A DNA stretch of 64,000 bases, from assembly GCA_002049455.2 (NCBI GenBank), contig KV919147.1:1-64000 (forward strand), written 5' to 3'. The stretch's first letter is position 1. Each line of letters opens with the position of its first letter. Below, piece by piece: positions 1 through 11,880 of the stretch. This DNA is from Porphyra umbilicalis (Eukaryota; Rhodophyta; Bangiophyceae; Bangiales; Bangiaceae). The notes below the pieces were generated by a model that did not search any database, was not told the DNA's origin, and saw only the letters and a program-made list of their open reading frames with translations. The position numbers and the translations under genes were made by a program.

Positions 1-2650
1 CGGCAACGGGTGATGCTCGCCGGTCGGCGGTGGCGAGCCCGCTGGCCTTGATGTGGCGCCCTCGACCGCCCACCCCGCGGGTCGTCTCGCCGCCGGTGTG
101 CACACGCGGCGGCAGTGGACGCTTGGGCCCTCGTCTCGGTACCGCCCAACAGCCCGTCCTCGCAGTCGGCTCTCGTGCAGAGCGCAACCCCACTCCCACT
201 CCGCTCGTCGGGCGGCTGCGTAGACCCACAAGACGCGCATCCGGCGCCGACTGCCCCGGCCGTCGCCGCCGCCGTCCCCTCTCCAAACCCCCCCTGCGAC
301 GCGTCTGGTACCACGCCGGCACTCCCTTGCAGGGCTGCTCGGCGAGACGCGCCCGGGGAGCCGCGGCCGCCACCCGTGTGGCGAGAAAACGGGCGCGCCA
401 GGGGTGATATCGCAGGAAGAGGGGGATGGCGGCCGCGAGGCGGTGGCAATGGCCTGCAAGGCCAGTGACGCAATCAGCACCGCACCGTGGCCTGCGATGC
501 CCGGGGGGGCTCCTCAGGGACAGCGAACGAGAGGCAGAGGGAGACAAGTAGGGCCCAGCACGTGATGCGCTGGTGTTGGTTGGCTCTGGGGGCAAAGGGA
601 GACGCGGGCAGCGTCTGAACACCTGCACCTTGGCGAGCATGCGCTCGTGGGCGCGCGCAATAGAACCCGCCACAGGGCGGACGCACCAACAGGGCCGGGC
701 GGTGGTGCCTCGGGAAAGACAAGAGTCGCCACCAACAATGGCAACCGTTCCATACGTCTGCCACGGATACCGTCGGAGGCAGAAGCTCAGAGCGTGACAG
801 ACACCACGTCAATGGGTGGGAAGGAGGGGGGTGGGGGCGTGGACCGAACGCACGCGAGCGCGCGGCCGCGGGCTGGAGGAGGAGGGGAAGGGAGCCACAG
901 CTGGCCGCGTGCCACCCGTCGAGCTCAAGGCCCACCCCTGCGCATGCCACGGGTGGTCGACACCCAGTGAGGCAGAGGCGGCCTCCGGCCGTCGGGGCCA
1001 GCCACCACCTGTCGACGGACAGCACGCTCGGGCGGTGGCAAAAGCAAACCCCTGTTCCTACCACGCAGACCCCCGGCCAAACCCCTTCGCCGAGGATGCT
1101 GCCGCCGCGTCCGCCGCAGCGCGCTGTCCCGTCTCTCGCAAGCCGCTCACCAAGCACGGGTCGTCCGTTCCGCCCAGCGCCTCAGTGCTGACGGGGGCAC
1201 TGCCACGCCCCAGACAGCGGCTGCGACGGCTCGCCATCGTCGCCACCCCAAACCGCCTCCGCGGCGGGTCCCTTCCTTCCCTCTCCTCTCAACTCCCGAC
1301 CCACGGCAACCTGCCTGCCCCCCCTCTTTGCCCGTCACTTGTAGGGCCCCACAGCCTCTTGGGCGGATGTCTGAAACGGCAGAGCGGACTCACGGTGGGC
1401 ATGCAGCGAACCAATGTGCGTGGCGGGTCTCACTTCGCGCCACCCCGTGCTTTCTCGGCCGCCAAAAACCGCCCTCTCCCGTCTTCCTTTCAGGAAGCGG
1501 ACCAAGCACGGCCCGAGCGACCAACAGGCTCCCCCATCCGGCCTCTCGCCAATTGCGCCACGCCACCCCGCGCCGGAGCGCCAATACCTGGGCTCCTCTG
1601 GTGCGCAGGCGGGCTCGCAGCGACCAGAATATGCACCCACCCTCCCCCCCACCCACCCACCTCCCTCCCAATCCGCTTCTCTTCCGGCCGCGCCGCGCAT
1701 GCCCCGGGCCGACGGCGTAGCTGCGTTACTACCCCCACATTCCGCTCCAACACGACGGTCAGCAACAGGTCGACGCACACACCTCTGAGCGGTGCGTCCC
1801 CCACGCGCACCGTTGCATTTGCGCGGTGCGTGGCTGCGGTGCCCGTCGACCGCCCGGCCATCGGCGATGGAGGACGAGGGCGGACGCGTCGCGTGACACA
1901 CGGTGGACATGTGCTGGCGGATTACTGCACCCACAAATGACGTGAAGGGTGCAGCCGTGGGCGCCGCCGCGCCGCCACCACGACCACCAACGCCGCCGGC
2001 GAGACCGCCACGGCCGGCGTTCCGGCCGCCGTCGCCATTCGCAGCCGAGCCTCCGCCACCCGCCAGTGTGTGTGCTTGGCGGGCCACCAACAGCCCGGCC
2101 GGCACGGGCACGGCAGTTGCGCACCACACGCGTGATGGCGCAGTGGGGATCCCCCACTTGCCCCCCCACCTGTCCTCCCGCGCCGTTGGGAAGGGGGGTG
2201 ACAGAAGGAGGTGCTCGCCGGGGGGGCCTATGCTCGGGTCGCGCCACGAAGTGCCGCCTGGCGGCGTCGCCTCCAGCCACTCAACAGCCCACACCCTCTT
2301 TGTGGGTGACCCTGCCGCGCATGGCCGCAGATCCGGCGTGCAGGTTTCCTGTTGGCCAGTCGCGCGGCACGCACGACACCCACCCGCACGCAGGATAAGA
2401 GCAGGGGGCCACCACGGCTCCCGAGCGCCGTACCAGAGCCCCTCGTCGGGAGCACCACATGAGACCAGCCCCGTTCCTGCGGCCCTGTGTGACATTGAAG
2501 ACGGGCGTCCGTGCAGGTGGAATGCGACGTCGTAAAGAGCGCAGGCTATGGCGACGGTGCCCACCGGATAGGGACCTGCTGGTGAATACGACCCGCCAAA
2601 GTGTCAGCGTTGACACACGTGTCAGAGGACGGGGCCAGGCGACGCGCGAC
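1..2650. other. GC-rich block without a recognised gene
   Basis: Several overlapping frames of 200-400 codons stay open on both strands, as expected at this base composition. None shows a domain, a signal or a convincing exon pattern. Composition drops sharply near 2640-2650, where AT-richer DNA begins, so this may be the edge of a gene-bearing isochore whose genes lie to the left or are split into exons I cannot recognise. I see no RNA gene here. Confidence 0.4.
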
Positions 2651-3241
2651 CATATAATTCTCGCGGCCATCATATCACTGTGCTCACCATATTAAGTCAT
2701 TTACGAAGGTTCTAGCTAGTGTCTATTCCCTTGATCCTGAGGATCAATTGCACCGCCACCAGTAACCGACGCCGAAAGACTTGGCTGGACGGGCGGACCA
2801 TGTTCGGGACAGAAAGAGTGTGATGTACTGCAAGGAAGCTCTTTCTCGCCAGGGCAGTGCCATACCCACGCACGCTCGTGCCCGACTAACCGCACATAAA
2901 CAAAGACTAGTGCCCGGTGGTCGGCTAGCGCCTGGAGGGCACTTTGAATTATAAGACCGGACACTATTCAGTAACATGGCAGGTGTCACCATGACGACAG
3001 GACGCGCGCGTGTCTTTTCATGCAAACACTCTTCATCACACTCCTGTACTGCGCCTTCATCATGCCAATACCGACACAGCACCCTGGTGTACTCTTCCCG
3101 GTTCATCCCAGCCCAGCCCACCTGTATGTCCAAGCACAGCTCACCCCACTACAACAACCGCACATGCCCCACCCCATACACTCCAACCACCGGACCCTAC
3201 CCACATCCACGCCATCCGAACCCGCCTCGCCTCGCCTCTTA

Positions 3242-3989
3242 GAGCATTGCCAACAACTCAGGCTATCGCTATCGGCTATTCCATTCTAGAACCAAGTCCG
3301 CGTCCTTAGACAGCCACATGTACGTCAGCGGTTGGCTGCTGTGCTGTCATGAGCCTAAGTACCTGCAGGTTTCCTTACACCAGGCCTTGTCTGGGCCCGA
3401 GTAAGACGATATTTTCTGCCAGGACTTGATTCACTGCAGCGGCAGATGATAACTGTGGTGAGCAGCCGTATCAACCATAACGAAGGCGCAGAGAACGCTC
3501 GTCGGCAGACGGACAAAGAAGCATGTCAAAATGTGCAGCGCTTGATGACGACCACGCCTAGAAGGACGTCACTGTAGGACCATTGCCATGCACGACAGCT
3601 CTTGCGGACGTTCCGGTACGGCGACCATCTCTGCCCAGAAGGAACTGGCAGTCAGTCTTGCAGACGTGGCGCACACGTTGCAGCCACGTGCTACTATTTG
3701 CTGTGAAACGGGTCGTTGATCCATCACATGGGCCAATCAGAGGCCCCCGTGAGATAGCCTCGGCTATCCTAAAAGCTATTCCGACTCGAAATCGAAATGC
3801 GATAGCCGCACAGCTATTCTTGGTCAGCGGAAGCCAGAATCAAGTAGGTAGTTCGATTTCCATGGCCCGAACAAAAAAAGGGCTTCTTCGTCTAAAAAGT
3901 GGTGTTACGTCGGACTTCAGGTGCTTAATGGGACACGTTGTGCAACGTGGCTTGAATATGGGGATAGCATCTCATTGTTAACAATGCTC
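3242..3989. mobile_element. PIF/Harbinger-like non-autonomous element (MITE)
   Basis: The left end reads GAGCATTGCCAACAA and the right end, reverse-complemented, GAGCATTGTTAACAA. The similarity continues with gaps for about 35 bases inward. The element is flanked by TTA on both sides (3239-3241 and 3990-3992), the target duplication used by PIF/Harbinger transposons, whose plant MITEs often begin GAGCATnnnCAACA. Inner copies of a ggctatcgc/gcgatagcc motif near 3260 and 3800 look like subterminal repeats. Inside I see no transposase or Myb-like frame, so at 748 bases this is a non-autonomous derivative. Family assignment rests on ends and target duplication only. Confidence 0.7.
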
Positions 3990-4004
3990 TTACACACTGC
4001 ACAC

Positions 4005-4345
4005 CCTACCGACCCCGCCCTACGCACACGCACACCACCCCAACCCACCCCGCGCCGCCTCTTACGCCCCCCGCACCCCCCACCCCCCCCACCCCACCCC
4101 CCACCCACCCCCCCACCCCACCCCCCCCCACCTCACCCCACACCCCCCCACCCCACACCCCCTCCACCCCACACCCCCTCCACCCCACACCCCCCCACCC
4201 CACACACCCCCCACCCAACGCACCCCCCACCCCACACACCCCCGACCCCACACCCCTCCCACCCCACTCCCCTCCCACCCCACACCCCTCCCACCCCACA
4301 CCCCTCCCATCCCACACCCCTCCCACCCTACCCGCACCCACCTGA
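4005..4345. repeat. C-rich simple/minisatellite (CCCCACACCCCTCCCA-type)
   Basis: The plus strand is almost pure C/A/T for about 340 bases, with loosely repeated 16-17-base units of the form ccccacacccctccca. The minus strand is therefore a dense run of G tracts that could form G-quadruplexes. Open frames across it are compositional only. The array starts a few bases after the right end of the neighbouring Harbinger-like element. Confidence 0.85.
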
Positions 4346-4503
4346 CCCCGCCGCGATCACGGCACCCCACCCGACCCATGCCCCCAACCCCACCCACCAA
4401 CGACGACCACCGCTGAGACTACTTTTGGACGAAATAATTCTGTCATGGGGGCTGAAATTCCGACGGACCCGCACTTCATGTGCATGCCATGTCATACATT
4501 ACT

Positions 4504-6343
4504 CTAGTGCCTGTGAACACTGGCCCAGTGGCTGGAATCGGGTGTGAAAACTGACACTGTTGAACGATCAGCAATCCGGGGTGGTCGCGGACGGACAAAG
4601 TAGCCTACAAGCGTCTTTAAGAGGGTAGAAACCCACAAAAACCCGGCCCCAGCGCGCAAGCCATCCACGGGAAGAACGGGTTCGTGAAGTAGCGCGTCAT
4701 GCGCCGCTCTGCAACCGGGTCCGGCTGCGTCGACGGCGTCGCGTAAAGGCCGGGCGGTCAGACAGGTCCCGGTTGTCCGTCTGGATGTCGTCCGCCCAAA
4801 GGATTCGAGCATCGTCGACCAACGCGAGCGCGCGGTGATCGTCCGCGTCGATGTCGAATGCCCAGCCCAGCCGCACGCAGTTGAAGCTCGTCAGCATGCA
4901 GCTGGCGAGAGGCATCACAGGCCTCAGGCGCTGAAAAATGAAGCAGTTGCAGTGCCCCGCGCCAATGAACCGCAGAATGACGCGGAGGCGCCCCCACCCG
5001 ACGCCGCCCTCCCTGGTCTAATTCCTTACGAATGAGTACCACAGCTTGCCAGCGAAGCTGCGTGTACCGCAAAGGTGCTGCACGGGCGACGCAGTGCTCC
5101 TCTCGAAGCGGGTGACGATGCGCACGGTGCTGCGCGTCGTTAACCAGGTGCTCTCGACGGCGCCGACGGCTTCAGTCATCCGCCCCAACGCTGGGGTGCA
5201 CCGGAAGGCGGAGACAGGCACGCGGCGGGCACGGCCGGTGCAAGGTAGGCCGGCTGTCCGATTGAGCACTCCGTCTCCCATGACGCCCGCAGCAGCCCCA
5301 CCGATTTCGCCGTCGTCGCCGCCGCTCGGGTTGAGGTCGTTGCTGGCCGTGGCCCCCCTGTCCTCCTCAGCGTCCTGCAGCAAAGCAGACTGTGATTCGT
5401 CGCCGCGCATCATCTGCGGTGGCACTGTGGGCCTGCGCTTGTTGCTGCGGCGAAACATTAGCCTTCACGTCGCGTGCAGCTACTCGTTCTCGGAAGTGTC
5501 TCCCTCCTATAGGTTCTCGCGCTCACGCAGCTTCGCATGGAGGCGCTGTCTCAGCCGACGCATCTTGGTGATGTTCTTAAGTCTGTAAAGGATATGCACA
5601 CAGTGAACGCCGAGTGCTCTGGCGGCGTCCTCCATTGACTTGGTGTGCGCCTCGGTCATGACCCTGGTGCTGGCGACGTTGTCGCTAGACAGGGTGCCGG
5701 CGAGCCACACCGCGCACGATTAGGCGACGAGCACTGCGTCTTCAAAGGACATAAAGCCAAAAACTTGAATGTAGCGCAGCGTGTTGACGATTTCAGGGCC
5801 GGGGAGCTCTTGGCCGGCCGCCAACGGCGGGTCGGTATTTACCGCGCGCCTCGCGGCGGCACCCGCATCCGACTGCCAGTACAACTCGCTCGCAGGACCA
5901 GACGCGTCATTGTTGCTGCTACGGTGGTTGGTGGCGGGTTCCCTCTGCGTATCTGCGGTGGTCGCCACTGGAAGGCCCGCGAGGAGCGATTCTCTGGGGT
6001 CATCGGCGTCACGGGGGCCGAAGGCGCCGGCGAGAACGAACGGCCAAACGACAGAGAAGTGCCTCAAGGTCCTCTCCATCATAGTGGCCTGCGCGTCAGT
6101 CATAGAAACAGAGAAGCTAAGCCGGGAGGCAAAGTAAATGGGCCCATATAACAATGAGGAGGCAAAATATTTCATCAGCCGACTGCCGCTATTACGCCGG
6201 CAACACACAGCTCGGCCGCTCCTGTTTAACCCTCGAAAGCACACTTGTAAGCCCAGTTCCGCCCCGACTGCAACCCACGGAGGTTGGTTGCATCCAGCGT
6301 GGACGCCCCGGAGCCAAAGCGCACGCCGCCACGACTTTGGCAC
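4504..6343 (-). pseudogene. Unrecognised minus-strand coding remnants
   Basis: Successive minus-strand frames read like former protein, with mixed composition rather than Arg/Pro shadow text. They lie at 5720-6343 (208 codons), 5507-5710, 5018-5458 and 4697-4918. They do not form one continuous frame and I recognise no domain. The pieces have the same order and strand, which suggests a single decayed gene or transposon of about 1.8 kb. Alternatives are a multi-exon host gene with short introns, or chance. I see no terminal repeats around it. Confidence 0.25.
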
Positions 6344-7464
6344 AGAGAAAGAAGGACCGCGGGCAGTCGCTGCGCGAGCATACTGAGGATTCTGAGAATC
6401 TAAACGTACAGCAATTCAAACGAGGCGATACGGTAGAGGTTGGCAGCGCCCGTGCTGAGGCTATGGATGGCGCCAAGCGGGGAGGCAAACGCGAGAGCGC
6501 TGTGCTCCGCACGCAGCGCACGAATGCGGCTCAGGCAAAGTTCGCTCGCCCGCACGACCGCGGCCGCTAGCTGGGCGTCAAGCGTCGCGATCGGGTCACA
6601 TCTTGGCCGGTTTCTTACGTCGCGTTTTGGATGCAGCGTGCAGCGCTTTTCGCTCGTCAGGGGTGCGATGTTGAAGAAAGTCGCTTCCCAGTTCAGAAAA
6701 CGAGAAAACTGCGGCGACCGCGCTCATGAGCATCTCGTGTGCTTTTGACACTTGGCCGGCGCCTGCGGGAGTTCGCGTGCATTCACGGGTCGACGAATCG
6801 TACTCCCTTGGGCGTTCAACTGACGGTACAGATCCATGATAGGTCTCCTCTCGCCGTGAGGCCGTGCATCAGAGGCAGACCCGGCAGTCGAGGATGTCTC
6901 CTGTTGTGCACGATCGGCCTTGCGCTCTTTCCGTGAGGTCCACTTATTGCTACCCATCTGCCAAGAAGCATACAAGAATGAAAAACAAGCTTCATGCATA
7001 GAAGTATGCTAGAATATGAACGGGGGCGTGAAACAGTCAGCAATAGATAATTCATGAGCTGTGCAACTACTGAAAGGCACCCTCCATAGATGATTCTGCA
7101 CAGAATAGCAGACGGCCTGGACGAAGCCCAAGTCAAGAAAAAAATGGCCGTTCTTTCCTTGTGGAGATCCAATTGCGGCAAATGCGAACGATGAGCGCAT
7201 GAGATGCAACGAAAGAAGAGTCCCTTGAGGACAAGCCGGGGTGTTGCTGGTCCGATGCCACCTCCAGCACGAGCGCAGCTCGGGAACGAGGCGGAAGAGA
7301 AATGGAAGAAGGATGACGACGCGGCAGGACCAGAGTGCGTGCGAGAAGAGCGCATTGCGCATCTCGTTGTGTTTCGAGTGTCATGACGGTCGAAGGAGCG
7401 GTCCGAAATTCGAGACGACATTTGCTCACAACACCTTAGTTTGTTCGACGAGAAAAAAGTATTC
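6344..7464. other. Intergenic, nothing recognised
   Basis: The composition is mixed and only short open frames occur, the longest about 245 codons on the minus strand at 6816-7556, with no domain or codon signature. I see no RNA gene and no inverted repeats other than the left end of the next element. Confidence 0.4.
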
Positions 7465-7913
7465 TTGCTAACCTCCAAAAAATGGTGGTTGCAGAGAGAA
7501 GGCAGGCAGAGCCGACGACACAGCATAGTAATGAAGTCGGATTGGCTGTTCGACAAGCCACGATCGTACTATTGGCTGAGAGTTGCCGCCAGTAATCTTG
7601 CAAGCCAATCAACGTGTCTTGCAGGGGTCACGCAGAGCCATTGCAACCCACAATGAGATTTCCTGAGATTTTTGGGCCGCTTGCTTGGGCCTGAAGAGGG
7701 CATGGAGAGGGTTCTGGGCCAGACGTGTGATTTGTCATGAGATCAACAACTTTCTCCAGAATTCTTGAGATCCTGATGTGCGTTTCCAGTGCCCAGAGCT
7801 GCATGAGGAGACTGTGTAAGGAACTCACATGATTCCTAGCCTTTCAATTGGTCCACGTACGCTGTTGAATGATTGCAACCACTCTGCAACCGCCATTTTT
7901 TGGAGGTCAGCAA
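7465..7913. mobile_element. MITE-like element with 32-base terminal inverted repeats
   Basis: The left end (7465-7496) and the reverse complement of the right end (7882-7913) match at 30 of 32 positions. The outer part reads TTGCTRACCTCCAAAAAATG and the inner part GGYGGTTGCAGAG-like. The element is 449 bases long with no coding frame, so it is non-autonomous. I cannot define a clean target duplication, because TA occurs near both ends but at unequal distances. The superfamily is therefore open; Tc1/mariner- or hAT-type MITEs are both possible. Confidence 0.65.
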
Positions 7914-9000
7914 TACCAGAATAAGAGTACCAGATCATCTCAACAGCTTCTGAACTTCACGTCGCAACATTTTAAAAACTGCTACCATATGAGACATATG
8001 GCCCGAGTGAGGCACAATAGTCGCCTAATGAAGTTTACCGCACGCAATGATGCGCACATGGCGCAGGCGCACGGATATCTAAAGCAGACGTCCATCGTTG
8101 CGTCGTCCAGTAATGCATGCGAGTCTCGGTGCTGGATCTGAGCCGCAAGTCGCACGAGACCTACGACCAAGCTCAAGAAAGGGATCAGACGGTACACCCG
8201 AGTTTCTGTACAGGCTCTCGAGGGGCAACAATGGTAGACAGAGAGAAGCAAGCAGGTCCTCTTCCTTAACTTCTTTCGAACCATAGCTGAACAGGATGTC
8301 TGTACCTTGTTCTAACCGAACGTCTCTCCATGCCGCACACGCTTAGCGCGATCCCCGCGGAGTAGCACTCAATGCGCTGTCCAGCCACCGGTCTCATGCG
8401 CAGCCTTCGCAATAGCCCGACGCTTTGAGAGCCGTGATGACTACACCCTTCCAAACGGCTGCTTCTCGTCCCACTCAGCACGATCGGATTGGCCATGCTG
8501 AAGCTACTTCAAGGCAGGAGTGAAGCCCACACCGACCTCCCATGACATCTCGACAGCGCTCATCTTGTGCTTCCAGTCGCGTGGCAGCCTTTCCATTTTA
8601 TTTGGCTTTGCGAGCACTTCCACGGAGCGGGATGGTGCACATGTCGACTACGCTGCAGGGAGCGATCATGGTCACTGCGATCGCGCACAGCTGGCCCTTC
8701 CACAACACGTCTCAGGCACGAATCACGCCCGCAACTGGATGGATCATTGGGCCTGCTGGTCGCCCGTGATGGATTGTCCAACGTCGTGCTCGCCAAAATG
8801 AAAGCCGACTGGAAGAAGTACCCGGCCAAGGTAACCTTAGCTGCGCCTCTGAGATGCACAGCAGTTGAGCCCCGTCTTTGTCCCCGACACGAAATGGCCA
8901 CCACCAGGTTGATGGCTCTCACAGCAGACCAGCACGCTTGTGTGGATGGTGCACACGCAACAGCGTCGTGGCGTCTAAAATCCCCCCGCACCACCCGCCG
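7914..9000. other. Intergenic, nothing recognised
   Basis: Moderate GC content and short unrelated frames on both strands. Composition rises sharply at about 9000, where the GC-rich retroelement tail begins. I find no tRNA-like or rRNA-like sequence. Confidence 0.4.
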
Positions 9001-10010
9001 ATGGGTGACGACGCTTGGTCGTCGGGGTCAGATACACGCCTACACCATATCCCAACGGGGGCTTGGCAATCGGGGGGTGGACTTGGCTGAGTTGGGCGCG
9101 GCTGCTCGGGGGGGCGCGGGCCCCGTCCCAGCGGGACCTGGCGGGGCCCGTGCACCGCGCCGCGCTCGAGCGGCTACGGGCCTCGCTGCCGGACAATGCC
9201 GACCTCGCGCGGCTCGCCGCCTGCCACGGGGCGGGCGTGGGCCTGTGGCTGTCGGAGTTGCCGGCACCCGGCCGCCCTACCGGCGCCATCGGCGGGCGGG
9301 CCATGCGGATGGCAACCAGCCTCTGGCTCGGCGTGCCCCCGGTCGCGCGGACGGCGGTGGCACGTCGGTGCGCGTGCGGCGCTGCGTAGGACGCGTACGG
9401 CGTCCACTTCCTGGCGGCGTGCCGCGCCCCCTCGTGCATATCCAACTCCACGTTCCGCCACAATACGCTGGTGGCGCGGACGGCGGCGCGCTGCGCGCGC
9501 ACCCGCAGTGGCGAGACGTGGTGGTGGAAGCGTCGTCCGCGCTTTTCGGTGCTGGCACCGTGACGCTCCGCCCGGACGTGCGCGCGGTGCGCGTGTAAAC
9601 TGGGGGGGTCGTATGGGGCGACGTCGCCGTCGCGTTGGTCTTCACCGACAAGGTCGTCGCGGACGTCGTCTCCCGGCCTTCCGTGGCTATGGCGGCGGTG
9701 GGGCGCGAGGCGCGCAAGGTGCGCAAGTACGCGCCGCGCCTCCCCGTCGCCGACCCGCCCGCTGTCTTCAACCCACTGGTGTGGGAGGTGTTTGGCCGCG
9801 TGGGCCCCGCGTCCGCGAACTTTTTGTGCACCGCCGTCGGTGGTCCGGGACGCTCGCGCGCGCTCGCGTCGCTGCTTACGGACGCGTCCGCTATCATTGG
9901 GCGCTATAACGCGCGCATGCTTTGTGAGGGGTTTTTGAGGTGTGATGCGAGGGGGCGGGCCACTTTGGACGCCCCAACTGCTGTGGCCCAAATTTCCGGT
10001 TGAGTGGGGC
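9000..10010 (+). mobile_element. Fossil retroelement tail (reverse-transcriptase-type polyprotein C-terminus)
   Basis: The pieces match the conserved tail of algal/oomycete/metazoan retroelement proteins: an LPDNADLARLAACHGAG-like segment, a short Cys-rich element, DVAVALVFTDKV-like text, and a final ARKVRKYAPR...FNPLVWEVFG block. The reverse transcriptase itself is absent. The copy is broken, with several breaks, and the family (LINE-like most likely, others not excluded) cannot be fixed from the tail. It is a GC-rich island set in AT-richer DNA, which supports insertion. Age is likely moderate, since the protein signal is still easy to read. Confidence 0.55.
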
Positions 10011-10057
10011 CTCGGCCTCATTTCGTTGTTAGCGCACGTTTGGTCCGGGCCTGCTCA

Positions 10058-11880
10058 GAAGCAAACACCCGAGGCGGCACGAGGCCGTGCGCCCGTTGAA
10101 TCAAAAGTTTTGTCAATGAGACCGAACGCCGTGTTCTCGTAGAATGCCGCCTGCTTCAGGGAGACCCGTCCCCGCGACTCCGAGTGCAGCAGCGATGCAT
10201 CGACGATACAAACACCGAGAAAGGAAATATTCATGCGCTTCGGCCAGTCGTGCGTCCCAAGCTTGTGCTCCAATCTCAGATCGTCTTGGCGACACCGGTT
10301 GTCGCGATCAATCTGCGCACAACAGCGGTAGTAAATCCCAGCCACCTCCGGCTGAAGCACCCAGACCGCCACACGGTCCTCCCCCCCGTCTTGGTGACGC
10401 GGGCGCAACCGCGCTCAGGGGGCTCCAGGACGCGCAGAACCAGCGGTCGCCATCAAAAAGCACCGGTTGTAGTTCGCCCACATCGCCCCGATGAGGTCTT
10501 GTGCCCCCGATGTGTCCGCTCCTGCGCGCACGCAACTCTCGATTCGCGAGAGAGGACATCAGGAACCGGCTGTGGGCCGTCGTGACGATGCCAATAAGCC
10601 TGAGGCCCATACCCTTGAGTTCCAGGGCGGCCTCCACGCTTGAAGAGGAGACGTCGGCACAGACGATGCTGTCTGTCCCGGCTCACGGGCCAGAAAGGCG
10701 CTGTAAAGCGGTTGTGTCGTGCATAACCTGGCTCTCTTCCGCGGACATGCTGGCGTGTTGTTAGGCAGCAGTTGTTACAAGGTGAAGCCGCAGCATGATA
10801 CCTTCCGTCCGCGGGCCGCATTCTGGATCTCGCAGCCGGTTTCGGGCCTGCGGTCGATGGCAACGTACAAAGATAGCCCAATTGAGATCCACGGCCCACC
10901 GAGACCGTACTTCTTGAGCATCGCCTCATCGGCACAGATGGTGTCTCCCGGGGTCACGTGTGCCTCCCGGTGGGCATTGCTGGAGAAGATGGATTCGATG
11001 ATGAGCGCCCGCCGGCAGCGCTCGCCGCCGCTATAGGCATTGGCAGGCCCACCGCCAGCCGGTTGCCGATTGAACGTCAGCGCCGACCACAGGGCGCCAA
11101 ACCGGTGACGGGGCATGCCGGTTTAGGCGCCGAACGCCGGGCGGGCATGTGCTTGGACCGTGGCACCGTCGTCCATAGGTCGTAACCAGATGCAAACTGG
11201 AAGCGCGTTGCGAGGATGAGGATACTCAAAAACTTCAGAATCTCCCCCGGCGACGTAGGCGGTAGGCGCCGAAACTCTTACTTCGCGGACGTCAGTTCCG
11301 TCGCGCGCGTCAGCTGGTCTTAGGACGACATATCAAAGAAGTAGTCGATCGGGGTCCTCGTACAACCAAAAACGAACGCATCCCAGCCCTCGCTGATAAT
11401 GTTGCCCCAAAAAGCCCGTACAGACAATTTTTTCCTTGGCACCGGGCCCCAGATGGGCTGTAAAACCTGTCGGTCGCGCCACTCAAATCCGTGCGCCAAC
11501 GTCGGAGATACAGCCGTCTGGGGAGCCCATCCAGACGCAAAGTGTCCGGCCGACACAGGCGGTGGCGCAGGAGGCGATCCCCCCGCGGTCGGTGGTGAGA
11601 CAGGGGTGCCGACCGGCGGCGTCGGTGGGCCTCTGGTGAACTCAGCAGCCCGCAACACTAGGGCAGGCCCACCACTCACTGCAACTGGGCGCACAGCTGC
11701 CGAGTGACACGGACTTGTTACTGGTTCCGCCATCTCATCACGAGACGGGTCCCGAGACGAGTCGGTTCGCGCCTTCGTGCGAGGTGTCATCGGTGGCGCT
11801 TGAGCGGGCGTGGAATGCCTGTCAACATTGGAATCAATCGCAAAGGGGATGGCAGTGCATAGCGGGTGGCGTAGCAAATT
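10058..11880 (-). mobile_element. Decayed PiggyBac-type DNA transposon (transposase remnants)
   Basis: Minus-strand pieces appear in the order expected for a DDE_Tnp_1_7 (PiggyBac-family) transposase. An N-terminal segment lies around 11320-11480. A core piece at 10775-11116 has ICADEAMLKKYG and VAIDRRPETGCEIQN. A piece near 10560-10680 has ADVSSSSVEAALELKGMG followed by LRLIGIVTTA, matching the family's D-x-x-x-x-S-x-x-L-A...GL-x-x-IGTVK motif. A C-terminal piece at 10100-10370 has IDRDNRCRQDDLRLEHKLG and FLGVCIVDASLL. The pieces lie in at least three frames, so the gene is broken. I could not find a TTAA-flanked inverted repeat pair, so the element's ends are approximate. Confidence 0.7.

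Noticed and set aside
3583-3981. 132-codon frame inside the Harbinger-like element as a Myb-like or transposase protein
   Set aside because: No domain, and the frame runs into the terminal inverted repeat; the element looks non-autonomous.
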